The translations under genes were made by a program, and so were the position numbers. Below are positions 14,769 to 22,730 of a DNA stretch of 22,901 bases, piece by piece (the first letter of the stretch is position 1; every line of letters starts with the position of its first letter). Origin of the DNA: DAOVRL01 sp964459805 (GTDB taxonomy: Bacteria; Planctomycetota; Phycisphaerae; Sedimentisphaerales; Anaerobacaceae); the NCBI GenBank assembly GCA_964459805.1, contig CAYWOD010000027.1:1-22901 (forward strand). Reading direction: 5' to 3'. Below the pieces are notes generated by a model. That model had not been told where the DNA came from, made no database searches, and saw nothing but the letters and a program-made list of their open reading frames with translations.

Positions 14769-14987
14769 TTAACGAGGTTGCTGGCCGTATTCTTTCATAA
14801 GAGCGTCGAAGTCCGCCCAATTCAATTTATATGTGTTCCGTTTGCCACCGCCTTTGCGGATCCACTCAATTGCGCCCTGCGAGATCTCAAGCTTTCCGAG
14901 AACAGCGTTGTCCTGCTTGACGTCGAATATGACATCTGCTCGGCCGAGCGGCCTTTCGGGTAGGGTAACGTGAACAGCGTAAGCCAT
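14769..14987 (-). CDS. Small conserved-looking hypothetical protein (72 aa)
   Basis: It begins MAYAVHVTLPERPLGRADV and contains DNAVLGKLEISQGAIEW and YKLNWADFDALMKEYG. This has the look of a small single-domain protein (beta-strands, then a helix) that I have seen as an uncharacterised family, but I cannot name it. AAGGAG 7 nt before the ATG gives strong support for translation. It is convergent with the 13588-14649 gene (119-bp gap) and divergent from the aminotransferase. Confidence 0.75.
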   Translation of the reverse strand: MAYAVHVTLPERPLGRADVIFDVKQDNAVLGKLEISQGAIEWIRKGGGKRNTYKLNWADFDALMKEYGQQPR

Positions 14988-15180
14988 TAGCTTTCTCCTT
15001 AGTAATGTGACATCCGTGTAGAGGAGGCTCTCGCCTCACTTCGCTATAATTCTTCGTCTTTTGCGCGTGTTGTCAAGGAAAAAGACACAGAAAAAGCGAT
15101 AATTCTGGAAGCCGCAGGCCACAGATGGCTTTACGATTTGTGGTTGATTATTGGGTGGGGTGGAGTATTATGCCAGCATT

Positions 15181-16290
15181 ATGAAGAAGATGATTGCAAA
15201 CAGAACAAAGCTTATTGACGCGAGTGGGATACGCAAGGTGTTTGCGTTGGCGGGCGAGTTGGAGGATCCGGTTAATTTTTCTATAGGTCAGCCGGACTTT
15301 GATGTGCCGGAGGCGGTGAAAGAGGCGGCGATTGAGGCGATTCGGGAGGGGCAGAATAAGTATTCTCAGACGGCGGGGGATGCGGTGCTCAAAGAGAAGA
15401 TCGCAGAGCAGGTCAAAGGCGAATTTGGGTGGGCCGAGCCGGCGGTTCTGGTCTCCAGCGGGGTGAGCGGAGGGTTGCTGCTGGCGTTTATGGCGCTTAT
15501 CGATCCGGCCGATGAGGTGATTTTGGCGGATCCGTACTTTGTGATTAATAAGCACGTTATAAATATGCTTGGCGGGCGGTGCGTTTTTGTCGATAGCTAT
15601 CCGGAGTTTCGGCTGCCGGTGGAGGCGATTGCGGCGGCGATAACGGATAAGACGAAGATGATAATCGTCAATTCGCCGAGCAATCCGACGGGAGTGGTGT
15701 ATTCGGAGCAGGAGATCAAGGCGCTGGCCGAGGTGGCGGCGGAAAAAGATGTGCTCGTTATGTCGGATGAGATTTACGAGCGGTTCTGCTACGACGGGCA
15801 GTGCGCGAGTATAGCGAAATATTGTGAGAAGACGCTTTTGCTGCGCGGGTTTAGCAAGTCATACGCGATGACCGGGTGGCGGATGGGGTACGTTGCAGCG
15901 AATGAGTCGCTGCGGGAGGTCGTGGAGGAGATGACGAAGGTGCAGCAATATACGTTTGTCTGTGCGCCGACGCCTTTTCAGAAGGCGGCTATCGCGGCGA
16001 TGGACTGCGACGTTAGCGAGTTAGTGACTGCGTACCGGAGGAAGAGGGACCTGCTTTATGAGGGGCTGAGGGACACATTTGAGCTGGTTCGGCCGGGCGG
16101 GGCGTTTTATGCGTTTATCAAGGCGCCGGGGGGCAAGGCGACGGAATTTGTGGAAAAGGCCATAAAGAACAACGTGCTGATTATTCCAGGAAACGTTTTT
16201 AGTGAGAGGGATACGCATTTTCGGATAAGCTACGCGACGAGTGACGGGAAAATTGAGCAGGGGGTGAAGATTTTGCGGGGGCTGGCTTAA
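15181..16290 (+). CDS. Class I/II pyridoxal-phosphate aminotransferase (aspartate aminotransferase-like)
   Basis: This 369-aa fold-type I enzyme starts at the ATG at 15181; an upstream TTG is unlikely. Motifs in 369-aa numbering are FSIGQPDFDVP (33-43), NSPSNPTG with Asn168, DEIYE with Asp196 and Tyr199, SKSYAMTGWRMGY with the PLP Lys226, and FRISYA near the end with the substrate-carboxylate Arg. The subgroup resembles the AspB-like (I-gamma) enzymes, which take aspartate or aromatic amino acids; exact substrates are not readable. A four-codon upstream frame (15170-15184) starts after GGTGGAG and its TGA overlaps this ATG, so re-initiation may drive translation. The gene stands alone between divergent and terminator-bounded neighbours. 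Confidence 0.92.
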   Translation: MKKMIANRTKLIDASGIRKVFALAGELEDPVNFSIGQPDFDVPEAVKEAAIEAIREGQNKYSQTAGDAVLKEKIAEQVKGEFGWAEPAVLVSSGVSGGLLLAFMALIDPADEVILADPYFVINKHVINMLGGRCVFVDSYPEFRLPVEAIAAAITDKTKMIIVNSPSNPTGVVYSEQEIKALAEVAAEKDVLVMSDEIYERFCYDGQCASIAKYCEKTLLLRGFSKSYAMTGWRMGYVAANESLREVVEEMTKVQQYTFVCAPTPFQKAAIAAMDCDVSELVTAYRRKRDLLYEGLRDTFELVRPGGAFYAFIKAPGGKATEFVEKAIKNNVLIIPGNVFSERDTHFRISYATSDGKIEQGVKILRGLA

Positions 16291-16329
16291 GACATTTAAT
16301 ATTTTCGATTATCGATTTAGAAGAGTTGG

Positions 16330-16350
16330 CGGGGGATTCTCCCGTTTTTT
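16330..16350 (+). terminator. Intrinsic terminator after the aminotransferase gene
   Basis: CGGGGG-ATT-CTCCCG forms a 6-bp stem (one G-U) followed directly by TTTTTT, 39 bp after the stop codon. Confidence 0.7.
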
Positions 16351-16404
16351 GGGGGTTTTGGCTTGAACACTGACGCAGAAGCAGATAAAACTACTGCGCC
16401 GTCT

Positions 16405-16478
16405 CGGTTCGGCCGGGGCTCTTGCGGTCTCTGGAAGTGGCACCTGTTGTGCGGTTGGCCCCGGTAAAGCGCGAATCG
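16405..16478 (+). promoter_or_regulatory. Long leader hairpin upstream of the Na+/Pi cotransporter gene
   Basis: Two stacked stems are visible. The outer is 16405-16411 with 16472-16478 (CGGTTCG / CGAATCG, one G-U). The inner is 16413-16419 with 16458-16464 (CCGGGGC / GCCCCGG, perfect). A 7-nt bulge separates them on the 3' side and about 38 nt form the terminal region. The structure ends 24 nt before the Shine-Dalgarno of the cotransporter. It could be a cis-regulatory RNA, a small RNA, or an attenuator lacking a U-run. It matches no riboswitch I can name. Confidence 0.45.
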
Positions 16479-16515
16479 GCTTGAATTGACATTGATTTCC
16501 GTGAGGAAGAAGATA

Positions 16516-18642
16516 GTGAAAATATCCCATCGAGCTTCGTTGATACTGGTATTCGCAGTATTGTTTGGGATTGGTCTTTGCTGTTTTGCGGTCGAGAAAG
16601 GGCAGGGGGCAGGCGAGGTTTTATCGAAGGGCGCTGTGGAAGCGGAGACGGCAAAGCCTTTAGCACAGACGGAGATTGAGATTGCTCTGAAGTGGATTGC
16701 GAAGAAGGACTTTGCAAAGGCCGAGGCCCTGAAGCGGCTGCGCGAGACCAAGCCGGAGAAATTCACGCAAGAGGGACTGGATAGCGCCTTGAAGTGGCTC
16801 GGGGACAAGGATAAGGGTAAAGAGAGGATTAAAGCGCTAAAACAGTTGCGGCAGAAAGACCTTGTGAAGTTTGGGGCGGAGGCTCAGGAACTCGTCGAGG
16901 GGGAGATTCGTAAAGCGCTCAAAGATAGGGCTCGGGAAGTTTTTAGGGGAATGATATTCGGAACGATAGGGGGGCTCGGTTTTTTCCTGTTTGGTATGGG
17001 TATGATGTCGGAGGGGCTTAAGAAGGCCGCGGGCAAAAGGCTCAAGAATATCCTCGAATCAATGACGAAGCGGGCGCTGGTTGCGTTTTTGGTTGGGGCA
17101 GGGATTACGGCATTGGTTCAGTCGAGCTCAGCAACGACGGTAATGGTTGTGGGGTTTGTCAATGCAGGGCTTTTGACGCTTAAGCAGGCGATATGCGTGG
17201 TAATCGGGACGAATGTGGGGACGACGGCGACTGCGTGGCTTGTTTCGATATCCGGGATAGGGGCGCTTAAAATTACGGCGTACGCACTGCCGGCGGTGGG
17301 GTTAGGGTTTCTTCTGTATATACTGGGCAAGACGCGAAGGACGAAGTGCATCGGGCAGATACTGCTTGGTTTCGGCATATTGTTCGTGGGCATCGGTTTT
17401 ATGAAGGATGGTTTCAGTCCTCTTGAAGAAAGTACAAAGGTGCACGAGCTTTTCACAAGGCTTGGCAACTGGCCGTTGCTGGCGATTTTGGCGGGGACGG
17501 CGGTGACAATGCTTCTTCAAAGCAGCTCAGCGGCGGTTGCTATTGTACAGTTACTGGCGATGCAAGGGGCGTTTGGGAGTGACTTGGAGACGTCACTTAA
17601 TGTTGCGATTCCGTTTGTATTGGGCAGCAATATAGGGACGACAATTACGGCCCAGCTTGCGGCCCTGCAGGCGAATCTGAATGCAAGGCGGACGGCGTGG
17701 GCGCATACGACGTTCAATGTGCTTGGGGTAGCGATAGCGTATTGGTCTGTTCGCTTTGGTTTGTTCGGTGCTTTGGTCGATGTAGTTGCGCCGTGGGACC
17801 TGAACGAGAATACAGTCGGGATGTCGATAGCGATCGCACACACGATTTTCAACTGTGGCAATTCGGCGATATTCTTGCCGATAGCAGGGGTCCTGGAGAG
17901 ATTTGTAGTTAGAATAGTGCCGGAGCGGGCGAGTGACACCGTGGTTCGGCCGGTGGTTCTCGAGACGCACTTGCTCGATACGCCGGTAATAGCGCTGGAG
18001 CAAGCAAAGCGTGAGATGATCCGTATGGCGAAAACCGCAAAGAGGGCACTTGAGCGGGCGATCGACGGAATTATCGAGAACGACGGCAAGAAGCTTGCTT
18101 CGGTGAGGGAGATAGAAGACTTCATTGATTCGTTCCAGCTCGAGATAACCTCTTATCTGTCGGCGCTATCACGTAAACAGTTGTCTGATCAGGTTTCGGT
18201 TGAGCTGCCGGTGCTTTTGCATACCGTTAACGACCTCGAGCGTGTCGGTGACCATGCGGTCAATATCGTGGAGATTGCCGAGCGCAAGATTGAGCAAAGG
18301 CTTTTGTTCAGTGATTCGGCACGGGTGGAGGCCGATCGGCTGCGTGAAGAGATAGACGGAATGTTTAACAGCATCATAGAGGCGCTTGAGAACAGCGACA
18401 CTGAGGTGGCCAAATCAGCGCTGAGCAGTGAAGACAGGCTGAACGAGATGCAGATTGAGTTTCGCCGCAGCCACGTGGAGCGGATGAGCGGTGGTCTTTG
18501 CTCGGCGGAGGCGGGGCTGATATTTATCGACCTGGTTGATAATGTCGAGAAAATCGGGGACCACCTGACAAATATCGCCCAGGCAATAATAGGGGGGCTC
18601 CAGTGGGATGGGGTCAAGCCAAAAATTTCGACGGATTCGTGA
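16516..18642 (+). CDS. Na+/phosphate cotransporter (NptA-like) fused to a PhoU domain, with extra N-terminal domain
   Basis: I choose the GTG at 16516 (708 aa) because GAGGAAG lies 6-8 nt upstream; the upstream in-frame GTG and TTG lack a good site. A signal-like hydrophobic segment (about 8-25) leads to a Lys/Glu-rich region with two similar units, ALKWIAKKD (57) and ALKWLGDKD (91), each followed by a KALKQLR-like stretch. The transporter follows, with the two QSSSA repeats of the Na/Pi family (QSSSATT at about 202, QSSSAAV at about 335) and GTNVGTT / GSNIGTT. Residues about 490-692 form a PhoU-like domain with two NDLERVGDH / DNVEKIGDH motifs. NptA-PhoU proteins are usually about 550 aa, so the first 140 residues are unusual. 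Its role is phosphate uptake or export at the inner membrane. Confidence 0.9.
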   Translation: MKISHRASLILVFAVLFGIGLCCFAVEKGQGAGEVLSKGAVEAETAKPLAQTEIEIALKWIAKKDFAKAEALKRLRETKPEKFTQEGLDSALKWLGDKDKGKERIKALKQLRQKDLVKFGAEAQELVEGEIRKALKDRAREVFRGMIFGTIGGLGFFLFGMGMMSEGLKKAAGKRLKNILESMTKRALVAFLVGAGITALVQSSSATTVMVVGFVNAGLLTLKQAICVVIGTNVGTTATAWLVSISGIGALKITAYALPAVGLGFLLYILGKTRRTKCIGQILLGFGILFVGIGFMKDGFSPLEESTKVHELFTRLGNWPLLAILAGTAVTMLLQSSSAAVAIVQLLAMQGAFGSDLETSLNVAIPFVLGSNIGTTITAQLAALQANLNARRTAWAHTTFNVLGVAIAYWSVRFGLFGALVDVVAPWDLNENTVGMSIAIAHTIFNCGNSAIFLPIAGVLERFVVRIVPERASDTVVRPVVLETHLLDTPVIALEQAKREMIRMAKTAKRALERAIDGIIENDGKKLASVREIEDFIDSFQLEITSYLSALSRKQLSDQVSVELPVLLHTVNDLERVGDHAVNIVEIAERKIEQRLLFSDSARVEADRLREEIDGMFNSIIEALENSDTEVAKSALSSEDRLNEMQIEFRRSHVERMSGGLCSAEAGLIFIDLVDNVEKIGDHLTNIAQAIIGGLQWDGVKPKISTDS

Positions 18643-18649
18643 GTTGGTG

Positions 18650-18678
18650 TTGCCGGATTGGCAGTATTGAGGTATAAT
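18650..18678 (+). promoter_or_regulatory. Strong promoter of the nfeD-floA operon
   Basis: TTGCCG (18650-18655), 17-bp spacer, perfect TATAAT (18673-18678). Only 10 nt separate the -10 box from the ATG at 18689, so the transcript would begin about 3 nt before the start codon. No Shine-Dalgarno is visible. It starts 8 bp after the stop of the cotransporter gene. Confidence 0.65.
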
Positions 18679-18688
18679 ACATAGCACT

Positions 18689-20227
18689 ATGAAAAGTCCA
18701 CTTCCAGAATTTGGGGTCTTTCTGCTTTGTGTGCTGGTGTTCCTGGGGGGCAGCGCGGCGGGTGGGCCGAACGAGCCGACCGCGGGTCCTCGACCTGCAA
18801 AGGCGGCGGTAATCGTCTGCAAAGATATGATTGACGATGGGCTGTACGAGTCGATCAAGCGCAGGAGCGAATTCGCCCTGGGGCAGGATGTTGACTACCT
18901 GATCTACGAGATAAACACACTTGGAGGGCTTGTCTCGGCAGCATACGACATATCGGAGTACTTTCTGCACGAGATGGGTCCGAAGGCACGGACGGTTGCA
19001 TATATATCCATGAAGGCGGTATCGGCCGGTGCTCTGATAAGTGTCGGGTGTGAAGATATCATAATGAAGGAAAGGACAAGGATCGGTGACTGTGCGCCGA
19101 TGGCGATGGGCGTCAAACTCGAAGACGTAGAGCGCGAGAAGATCGAAGCGGATATTCGGACGGTGTTCGTCAATTCCGCTCAGGCCAATGGCTATCCTGA
19201 GGCATTGCTCAAGGCGATGGTTACGCAGCAGATTGAGGTTTACAGGGTTAAGAATCTTAAGACAGGCGAGGATGAGTTCTTTGAGAGCACGGATATGCCA
19301 AGGGACGCGAACGAGTATGACCTGGCCAACAAGAAGGTAATTGTGACAAAAGATCAGCTCCTTAACATCACGGCTTCGGAGGCCCTCGAGTATGGGATAG
19401 CAAGGGCTGTCGTTGAGGACCGGGCTGGGGTGCTGGAGTTTCTGGCGAAGCGGGACGGCGTGACCTTCGTCGGCGAGACGATGGTGCTCAAAACGAGCTG
19501 GTCGGAAGAGATGGTGCGGTGGCTGAATTCGCCCGCGGTCATGGCCGTGCTGGTTATGCTCGCTATGCTTGGGGTTTATATAGAGCTTAATACGCCGGGG
19601 GTGGGGCTGCCGGGGCTCGTGGCGGTGATATGCGTTGTGACTATTATCGGCAGCAAATACTTGGTTGATATGGCGAACTGGCTTGAGGTGCTGCTGTTTG
19701 CTGTGGGGGTGCTGCTGCTGTTGGTGGAGGTTTTTGTGCTGCCCGGCTTTGGTATCGCGGGCCTCTCCGGCATATTTTGCATATTGGCGGGCCTGTTCGG
19801 GATGCTTGTCAAGAATCCGCCGGGTGAAGTGCCGTGGCCTAATAGTCAGCTTGACTTGGATTTGTTCTTCGACGGGCTGATCGGACTGGCGGCGGGGTTT
19901 GTTGGATTCGTTGTTGTGGCGTCGCTGCTTGCGAAGTATATGCCCAAAATACCTTTCTTGCGGAGTCTTATCTTGGTGCCGACAGTCGCCAGGCAGGGCG
20001 GTGCGATGCGGGTGAGTATGACCAGCCTGCCCGAGAGTGAGAGCGTGAGCGTTAAGGTGGGCGACACAGGCGAGGTGGTTTCGACTTTAAGGCCTACAGG
20101 GAAGGCGAATTTCGGGGATGCAATGGTTGATGTGGTTGCCGAGGCCGAATTCCTTGACAAAGGGGCAAAAGTTGTCATAATCGAGATTCACGGTAATAGA
20201 GTTGTAGTTAGAGCAGTTGACAATTGA
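18689..20227 (+). CDS. Long NfeD: ClpP-class membrane serine protease with NfeD domain
   Basis: This 512-aa protein has a signal peptide (about 1-25) and a ClpP/SppA-like periplasmic protease domain (about 37-255). The nucleophile is probably Ser112 (MKAVSAGALIS) with Lys151 (VEREKIEADIR) about 40 residues later as in the archaeal 1510-N protease dyad. About five membrane segments follow between 282 and 417, then a C-terminal OB-fold NfeD domain (about 456-510, GDTGEVVSTLRP to GNRVVVRAV). Long NfeD proteins act with flotillin/stomatin-type proteins, here the floA gene two places downstream. Probable role: membrane-protein quality control in lipid microdomains. Translation may begin on an almost leaderless mRNA. 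Confidence 0.93.
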   Translation: MKSPLPEFGVFLLCVLVFLGGSAAGGPNEPTAGPRPAKAAVIVCKDMIDDGLYESIKRRSEFALGQDVDYLIYEINTLGGLVSAAYDISEYFLHEMGPKARTVAYISMKAVSAGALISVGCEDIIMKERTRIGDCAPMAMGVKLEDVEREKIEADIRTVFVNSAQANGYPEALLKAMVTQQIEVYRVKNLKTGEDEFFESTDMPRDANEYDLANKKVIVTKDQLLNITASEALEYGIARAVVEDRAGVLEFLAKRDGVTFVGETMVLKTSWSEEMVRWLNSPAVMAVLVMLAMLGVYIELNTPGVGLPGLVAVICVVTIIGSKYLVDMANWLEVLLFAVGVLLLLVEVFVLPGFGIAGLSGIFCILAGLFGMLVKNPPGEVPWPNSQLDLDLFFDGLIGLAAGFVGFVVVASLLAKYMPKIPFLRSLILVPTVARQGGAMRVSMTSLPESESVSVKVGDTGEVVSTLRPTGKANFGDAMVDVVAEAEFLDKGAKVVIIEIHGNRVVVRAVDN

Positions 20228-20247
20228 CGTGAAAGAGAGATAAGTTT

Positions 20248-20742
20248 ATGGGCTGGTGGCTTGCATTTGCTGTTTTTTTGTATCTTGCCTGTGTGGCATT
20301 GCTGGTAGCAGAGGTGTTTGTGCCGAGCGGGGGGCTGATAAGCGTGTGCGCTTTTGCGTGTTTGTTCGGGGGAATATTTATATTCTTTAAGCAAAGCACC
20401 ACGGTGGGTGTGATAGGGGTGATTGCTGCGGTAGTAATGATACCATCGGTTCTGGTGGTAGCTTACAGGGTGTTTCCGAAGACGAGATTCGGCAAGAGCG
20501 TTACTCTGGCGCCTCCGGTGCGTGAGCAGGGCGATGCGGTGCCTGATACCGGCGAACTAAAGGAGCTGCTCGGGGCCACCGGGGTCGTTCTGACACCGCT
20601 TCGGCCGGTAGGAACGTGCGATTTTTCGGGGCAAAGAGTTGAATGCGTGGCCGAGAGCGGTTATGTTGATAAGGACAAAAAGATTAAGGTTATCGAGGTG
20701 GAAAGCACTCAGGTGACGGTTCGGACCGTTGAAGAAAGTTAA
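20248..20742 (+). CDS. Short NfeD membrane protein
   Basis: This 164-aa protein has three membrane segments (about 5-24, 30-47, 53-73), a cytoplasmic linker and an OB-fold domain (about 106-161: LLGATGVVLTPLRPVGTCDF to STQVTVRTV). It lacks the protease domain, so it is the truncated NfeD class that normally accompanies a FloA/YqfA-type flotillin, as it does here. It follows the long NfeD by 20 bp. AGAGAG before the ATG is a modest ribosome-binding site. Confidence 0.92.
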   Translation: MGWWLAFAVFLYLACVALLVAEVFVPSGGLISVCAFACLFGGIFIFFKQSTTVGVIGVIAAVVMIPSVLVVAYRVFPKTRFGKSVTLAPPVREQGDAVPDTGELKELLGATGVVLTPLRPVGTCDFSGQRVECVAESGYVDKDKKIKVIEVESTQVTVRTVEES

Positions 20743-20757
20743 TGAAAGGACAGGAAA

Positions 20758-21768
20758 ATGTATAACTTAACAAGTGTGGTTCTCGCAGCAACACAGGGGG
20801 AGATTGTGTTTTGGGCGGTTATAATTAGCTTGATTATCGTCGCCGGAGTAATCCTGTTGGTTGTAGCTGCGTTTTTCAGATTGTGGCTGCAGGCCAAACT
20901 ATCGAAAGCGGACGTCACATTTTTAGAGCTAATCGGGATGAAACTGCGAAAAGTTGAGCTCAGGACGATAGTTCTAAGCAAGATAACGGCGATCCAGGCG
21001 GGATTGACACTTAGTACGAAGGATCTGGAGAGCCATTATCTGGCGGGCGGGCGGGTGCCCAATGTCGTCCGTGCTCTGATTGCCGCGAACCGGGCCAATA
21101 TAGAGTTGTCATTCCAGACGGCGACGGCAATCGACTTGGCGGGCCGTGATATTCTCGATGCGGTCCAGACGAGTGTAAATCCGAAGGTTATCGACTGCCC
21201 GGAGCCGTCAAAAGGCAAAGATACGGTGGATGCGGTTGCGCAGGACGGGATTCAGTTGAAGGCGAAGGCCCGCGTGACGGTGCGAGCGAATATCGAGAGG
21301 CTGATCGGCGGGGCGACGCAGGAGACGATTATCGCTCGTGTGGGTGAGGGGATTGTTACGACAATCGGCAGTGCGATAACGTATAAGACCGTTTTGGAGA
21401 ACCCGGACGGGATTTCGAAGGCTGTTCTGGTCAAGGGACTCGATGCGGGGACCGCGTTTGAAATTCTCTCGATAGATATTGCCGACGTTGACGTGGGCAA
21501 GAACATAGGTGCGGGTCTTCAAGCGGATCAGGCCGAGGCAGATATGCGAAGGGCCAAGGCCGAGGCGGAGAAGCGCAGGGCGATGGCCGTGGCGCGCGAG
21601 CAGGAAATGCGGGCCCTGGTGGTCGAAAACGAGTCGAAGGTGCCGCTGGCGATGGCTGAGGCGTTCAAGAAAGGCCATCTCGGCGTGATGGACTACTACC
21701 GGATGAAGAATATTGTGGCCGATACATCGATGCGGGATTCCATCGCTAAACCGAAAGAGAAGGAATAG
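20758..21768 (+). CDS. floA: Flotillin-like protein FloA (UPF0365/YqfA family)
   Basis: This 336-aa protein has an N-terminal membrane segment (about 16-40) and a SPFH-type domain (DVTFLELIGMKLRKV, SHYLAGGRVPNVVRALIAANRA, QDGIQLKAKARVTVRANI, VGEGIVTTIGSA). The Ala/Glu-rich coiled segment (about 255-290, AEADMRRAKAEAEKRRAMA) is the flotillin oligomerisation region. The pattern matches Bacillus FloA closely. It organises membrane microdomains and works with the NfeD protein encoded 15 bp upstream. AGGA lies 7 nt before the ATG. Confidence 0.95.
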   Translation: MYNLTSVVLAATQGEIVFWAVIISLIIVAGVILLVVAAFFRLWLQAKLSKADVTFLELIGMKLRKVELRTIVLSKITAIQAGLTLSTKDLESHYLAGGRVPNVVRALIAANRANIELSFQTATAIDLAGRDILDAVQTSVNPKVIDCPEPSKGKDTVDAVAQDGIQLKAKARVTVRANIERLIGGATQETIIARVGEGIVTTIGSAITYKTVLENPDGISKAVLVKGLDAGTAFEILSIDIADVDVGKNIGAGLQADQAEADMRRAKAEAEKRRAMAVAREQEMRALVVENESKVPLAMAEAFKKGHLGVMDYYRMKNIVADTSMRDSIAKPKEKE

Positions 21769-21790
21769 CGGCCAATGAGCTGGATTGCGG

Positions 21791-22435
21791 ATGAGTGATT
21801 CTATTTTACAAATGGGCCTTGCGGGGCTGCTGCTTGAGGGAGAGTACGGCGGGTGGTTTCAACTGTTGGTGCTCGTCGTTATGGCGGTCCTTTATGGATT
21901 AGCAAGCATCGTCAAGGCGAGGAAGCGAAAGCTCGACGTGGAGGAGGAGGAACAGCCGACGCACAAGCTGGCGCCGGCGGGCAGGGGGGTACGGCAGTTG
22001 CCCGCGACGCAAACACAGCGGGCAGCGCCTCCTGAGCCGGCCAGAGAGGCTCGACAGCAACCGCAACCCCGTCCACACCCGCGGCCAACGGCAGTCCGCC
22101 CACGCAGTGCGCTCCAGGCCTTCATTGCTGAAATCAAGAGCGCCGCTCAGGGTGATATATTTCAGCCGGCAGAAGAACCGAAATTGCCGCCGGCGCCGCC
22201 GACTGTTCAAGCTCAGCCGCAGGAACCGCCGACCTTTACCGCCAAGCCACTGCCAAGCGCTCTATCTAAATCGCTGGCTCTCGGGGCCAAACAGGGAGCG
22301 GAGGTGGACTATCTGTCGAAGATTCTGCCGGATTTCTCGGGCCCTGATGACCTCAAGAAGGGGATTCTCTACTATGAGATCCTGGGCAAGGCGGTTTCTC
22401 TTCGCGGCCCGTCCGACCATCTTATCGGACTATGA
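21791..22435 (+). CDS. Proline-rich single-pass membrane protein linked to floA (hypothetical)
   Basis: From the ATG at 21791 it is 214 aa; an in-frame TTG 6 bp upstream is the alternative. A short N-terminus precedes one membrane segment (about 21-41, WFQLLVLVVMAVLYGLASIV), then a basic/acidic stretch (KARKRKLDVEEEE) and a long Pro/Gln/Arg-rich linker (about 55-170). The conserved-looking end is GILYYEILGKAVSLR. I recall similar proteins with a YxEILGxPxALR ending behind floA in Planctomycetes, but I know of no function. It lies 22 bp after floA and probably belongs to the operon, perhaps tethering something to the microdomain. The linker is likely disordered. Confidence 0.78.
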   Translation: MSDSILQMGLAGLLLEGEYGGWFQLLVLVVMAVLYGLASIVKARKRKLDVEEEEQPTHKLAPAGRGVRQLPATQTQRAAPPEPAREARQQPQPRPHPRPTAVRPRSALQAFIAEIKSAAQGDIFQPAEEPKLPPAPPTVQAQPQEPPTFTAKPLPSALSKSLALGAKQGAEVDYLSKILPDFSGPDDLKKGILYYEILGKAVSLRGPSDHLIGL

Positions 22436-22489
22436 GTATTGCTGATTGGCAGCGAGTAGGGATTTGCGCTGGCCTTCAATCTTTAGGAT

Positions 22490-22522
22490 ACCCGCTTTCG
22501 TGGGCACGGGTTTGGTGTTTTT
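22490..22522 (+). terminator. Possible terminator of the nfeD-floA operon
   Basis: ACCCG (22490-22494) can pair with CGGGT (22507-22511), followed by a T-rich run broken by G. The stem is short and the loop is 12 nt, so this is a weak call. Confidence 0.25.
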
Positions 22523-22535
22523 GAGATTGCCGTGT

Positions 22536-22561
22536 CCGCCTCTCGCGCACTCGCAATGACG
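22536..22561 (-). repeat. Dispersed repeat unit A (GTCATT..GAGTGC..GCGAGA type)
   Basis: Read on the minus strand, GTCATTGCGAGTGC is followed by GCGAGAGGCGG. It shares its plan with the unit at 22703-22730. This resembles short dispersed repeats that litter intergenic DNA in many environmental genomes. Confidence 0.6.
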
Positions 22562-22702
22562 GCGTGCAGGACACTTGCATCGGGCGGACCACGACCGGCC
22601 ATTAGCGCGATAGACAAGGTCGCTGAGCCTGCAACAATAGCATTGCTTGGCTTAGGTCGATTGGTGGTCCTGGGAAACCGCAGATGAAATTGGCTTGTGC
22701 GG

Positions 22703-22730
22703 CCGGATTCTCGCCTGCACTCAGAATGAC
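22703..22730 (-). repeat. Dispersed repeat unit B (same family as unit A)
   Basis: Read on the minus strand, GTCATTCTGAGTGC is followed by AGGCGAGAATCCGG. GTCATT, GAGTGC and GCGAGA match unit A in the same order and orientation, about 165 bp away. Confidence 0.6.

Noticed and set aside
15043..15076. Promoter for the 14769-14987 gene (perfect TTGACA on the minus strand)
   Set aside because: The nearest -10-like sequence (TATAGC) is 22 bp away, too far for a normal promoter.
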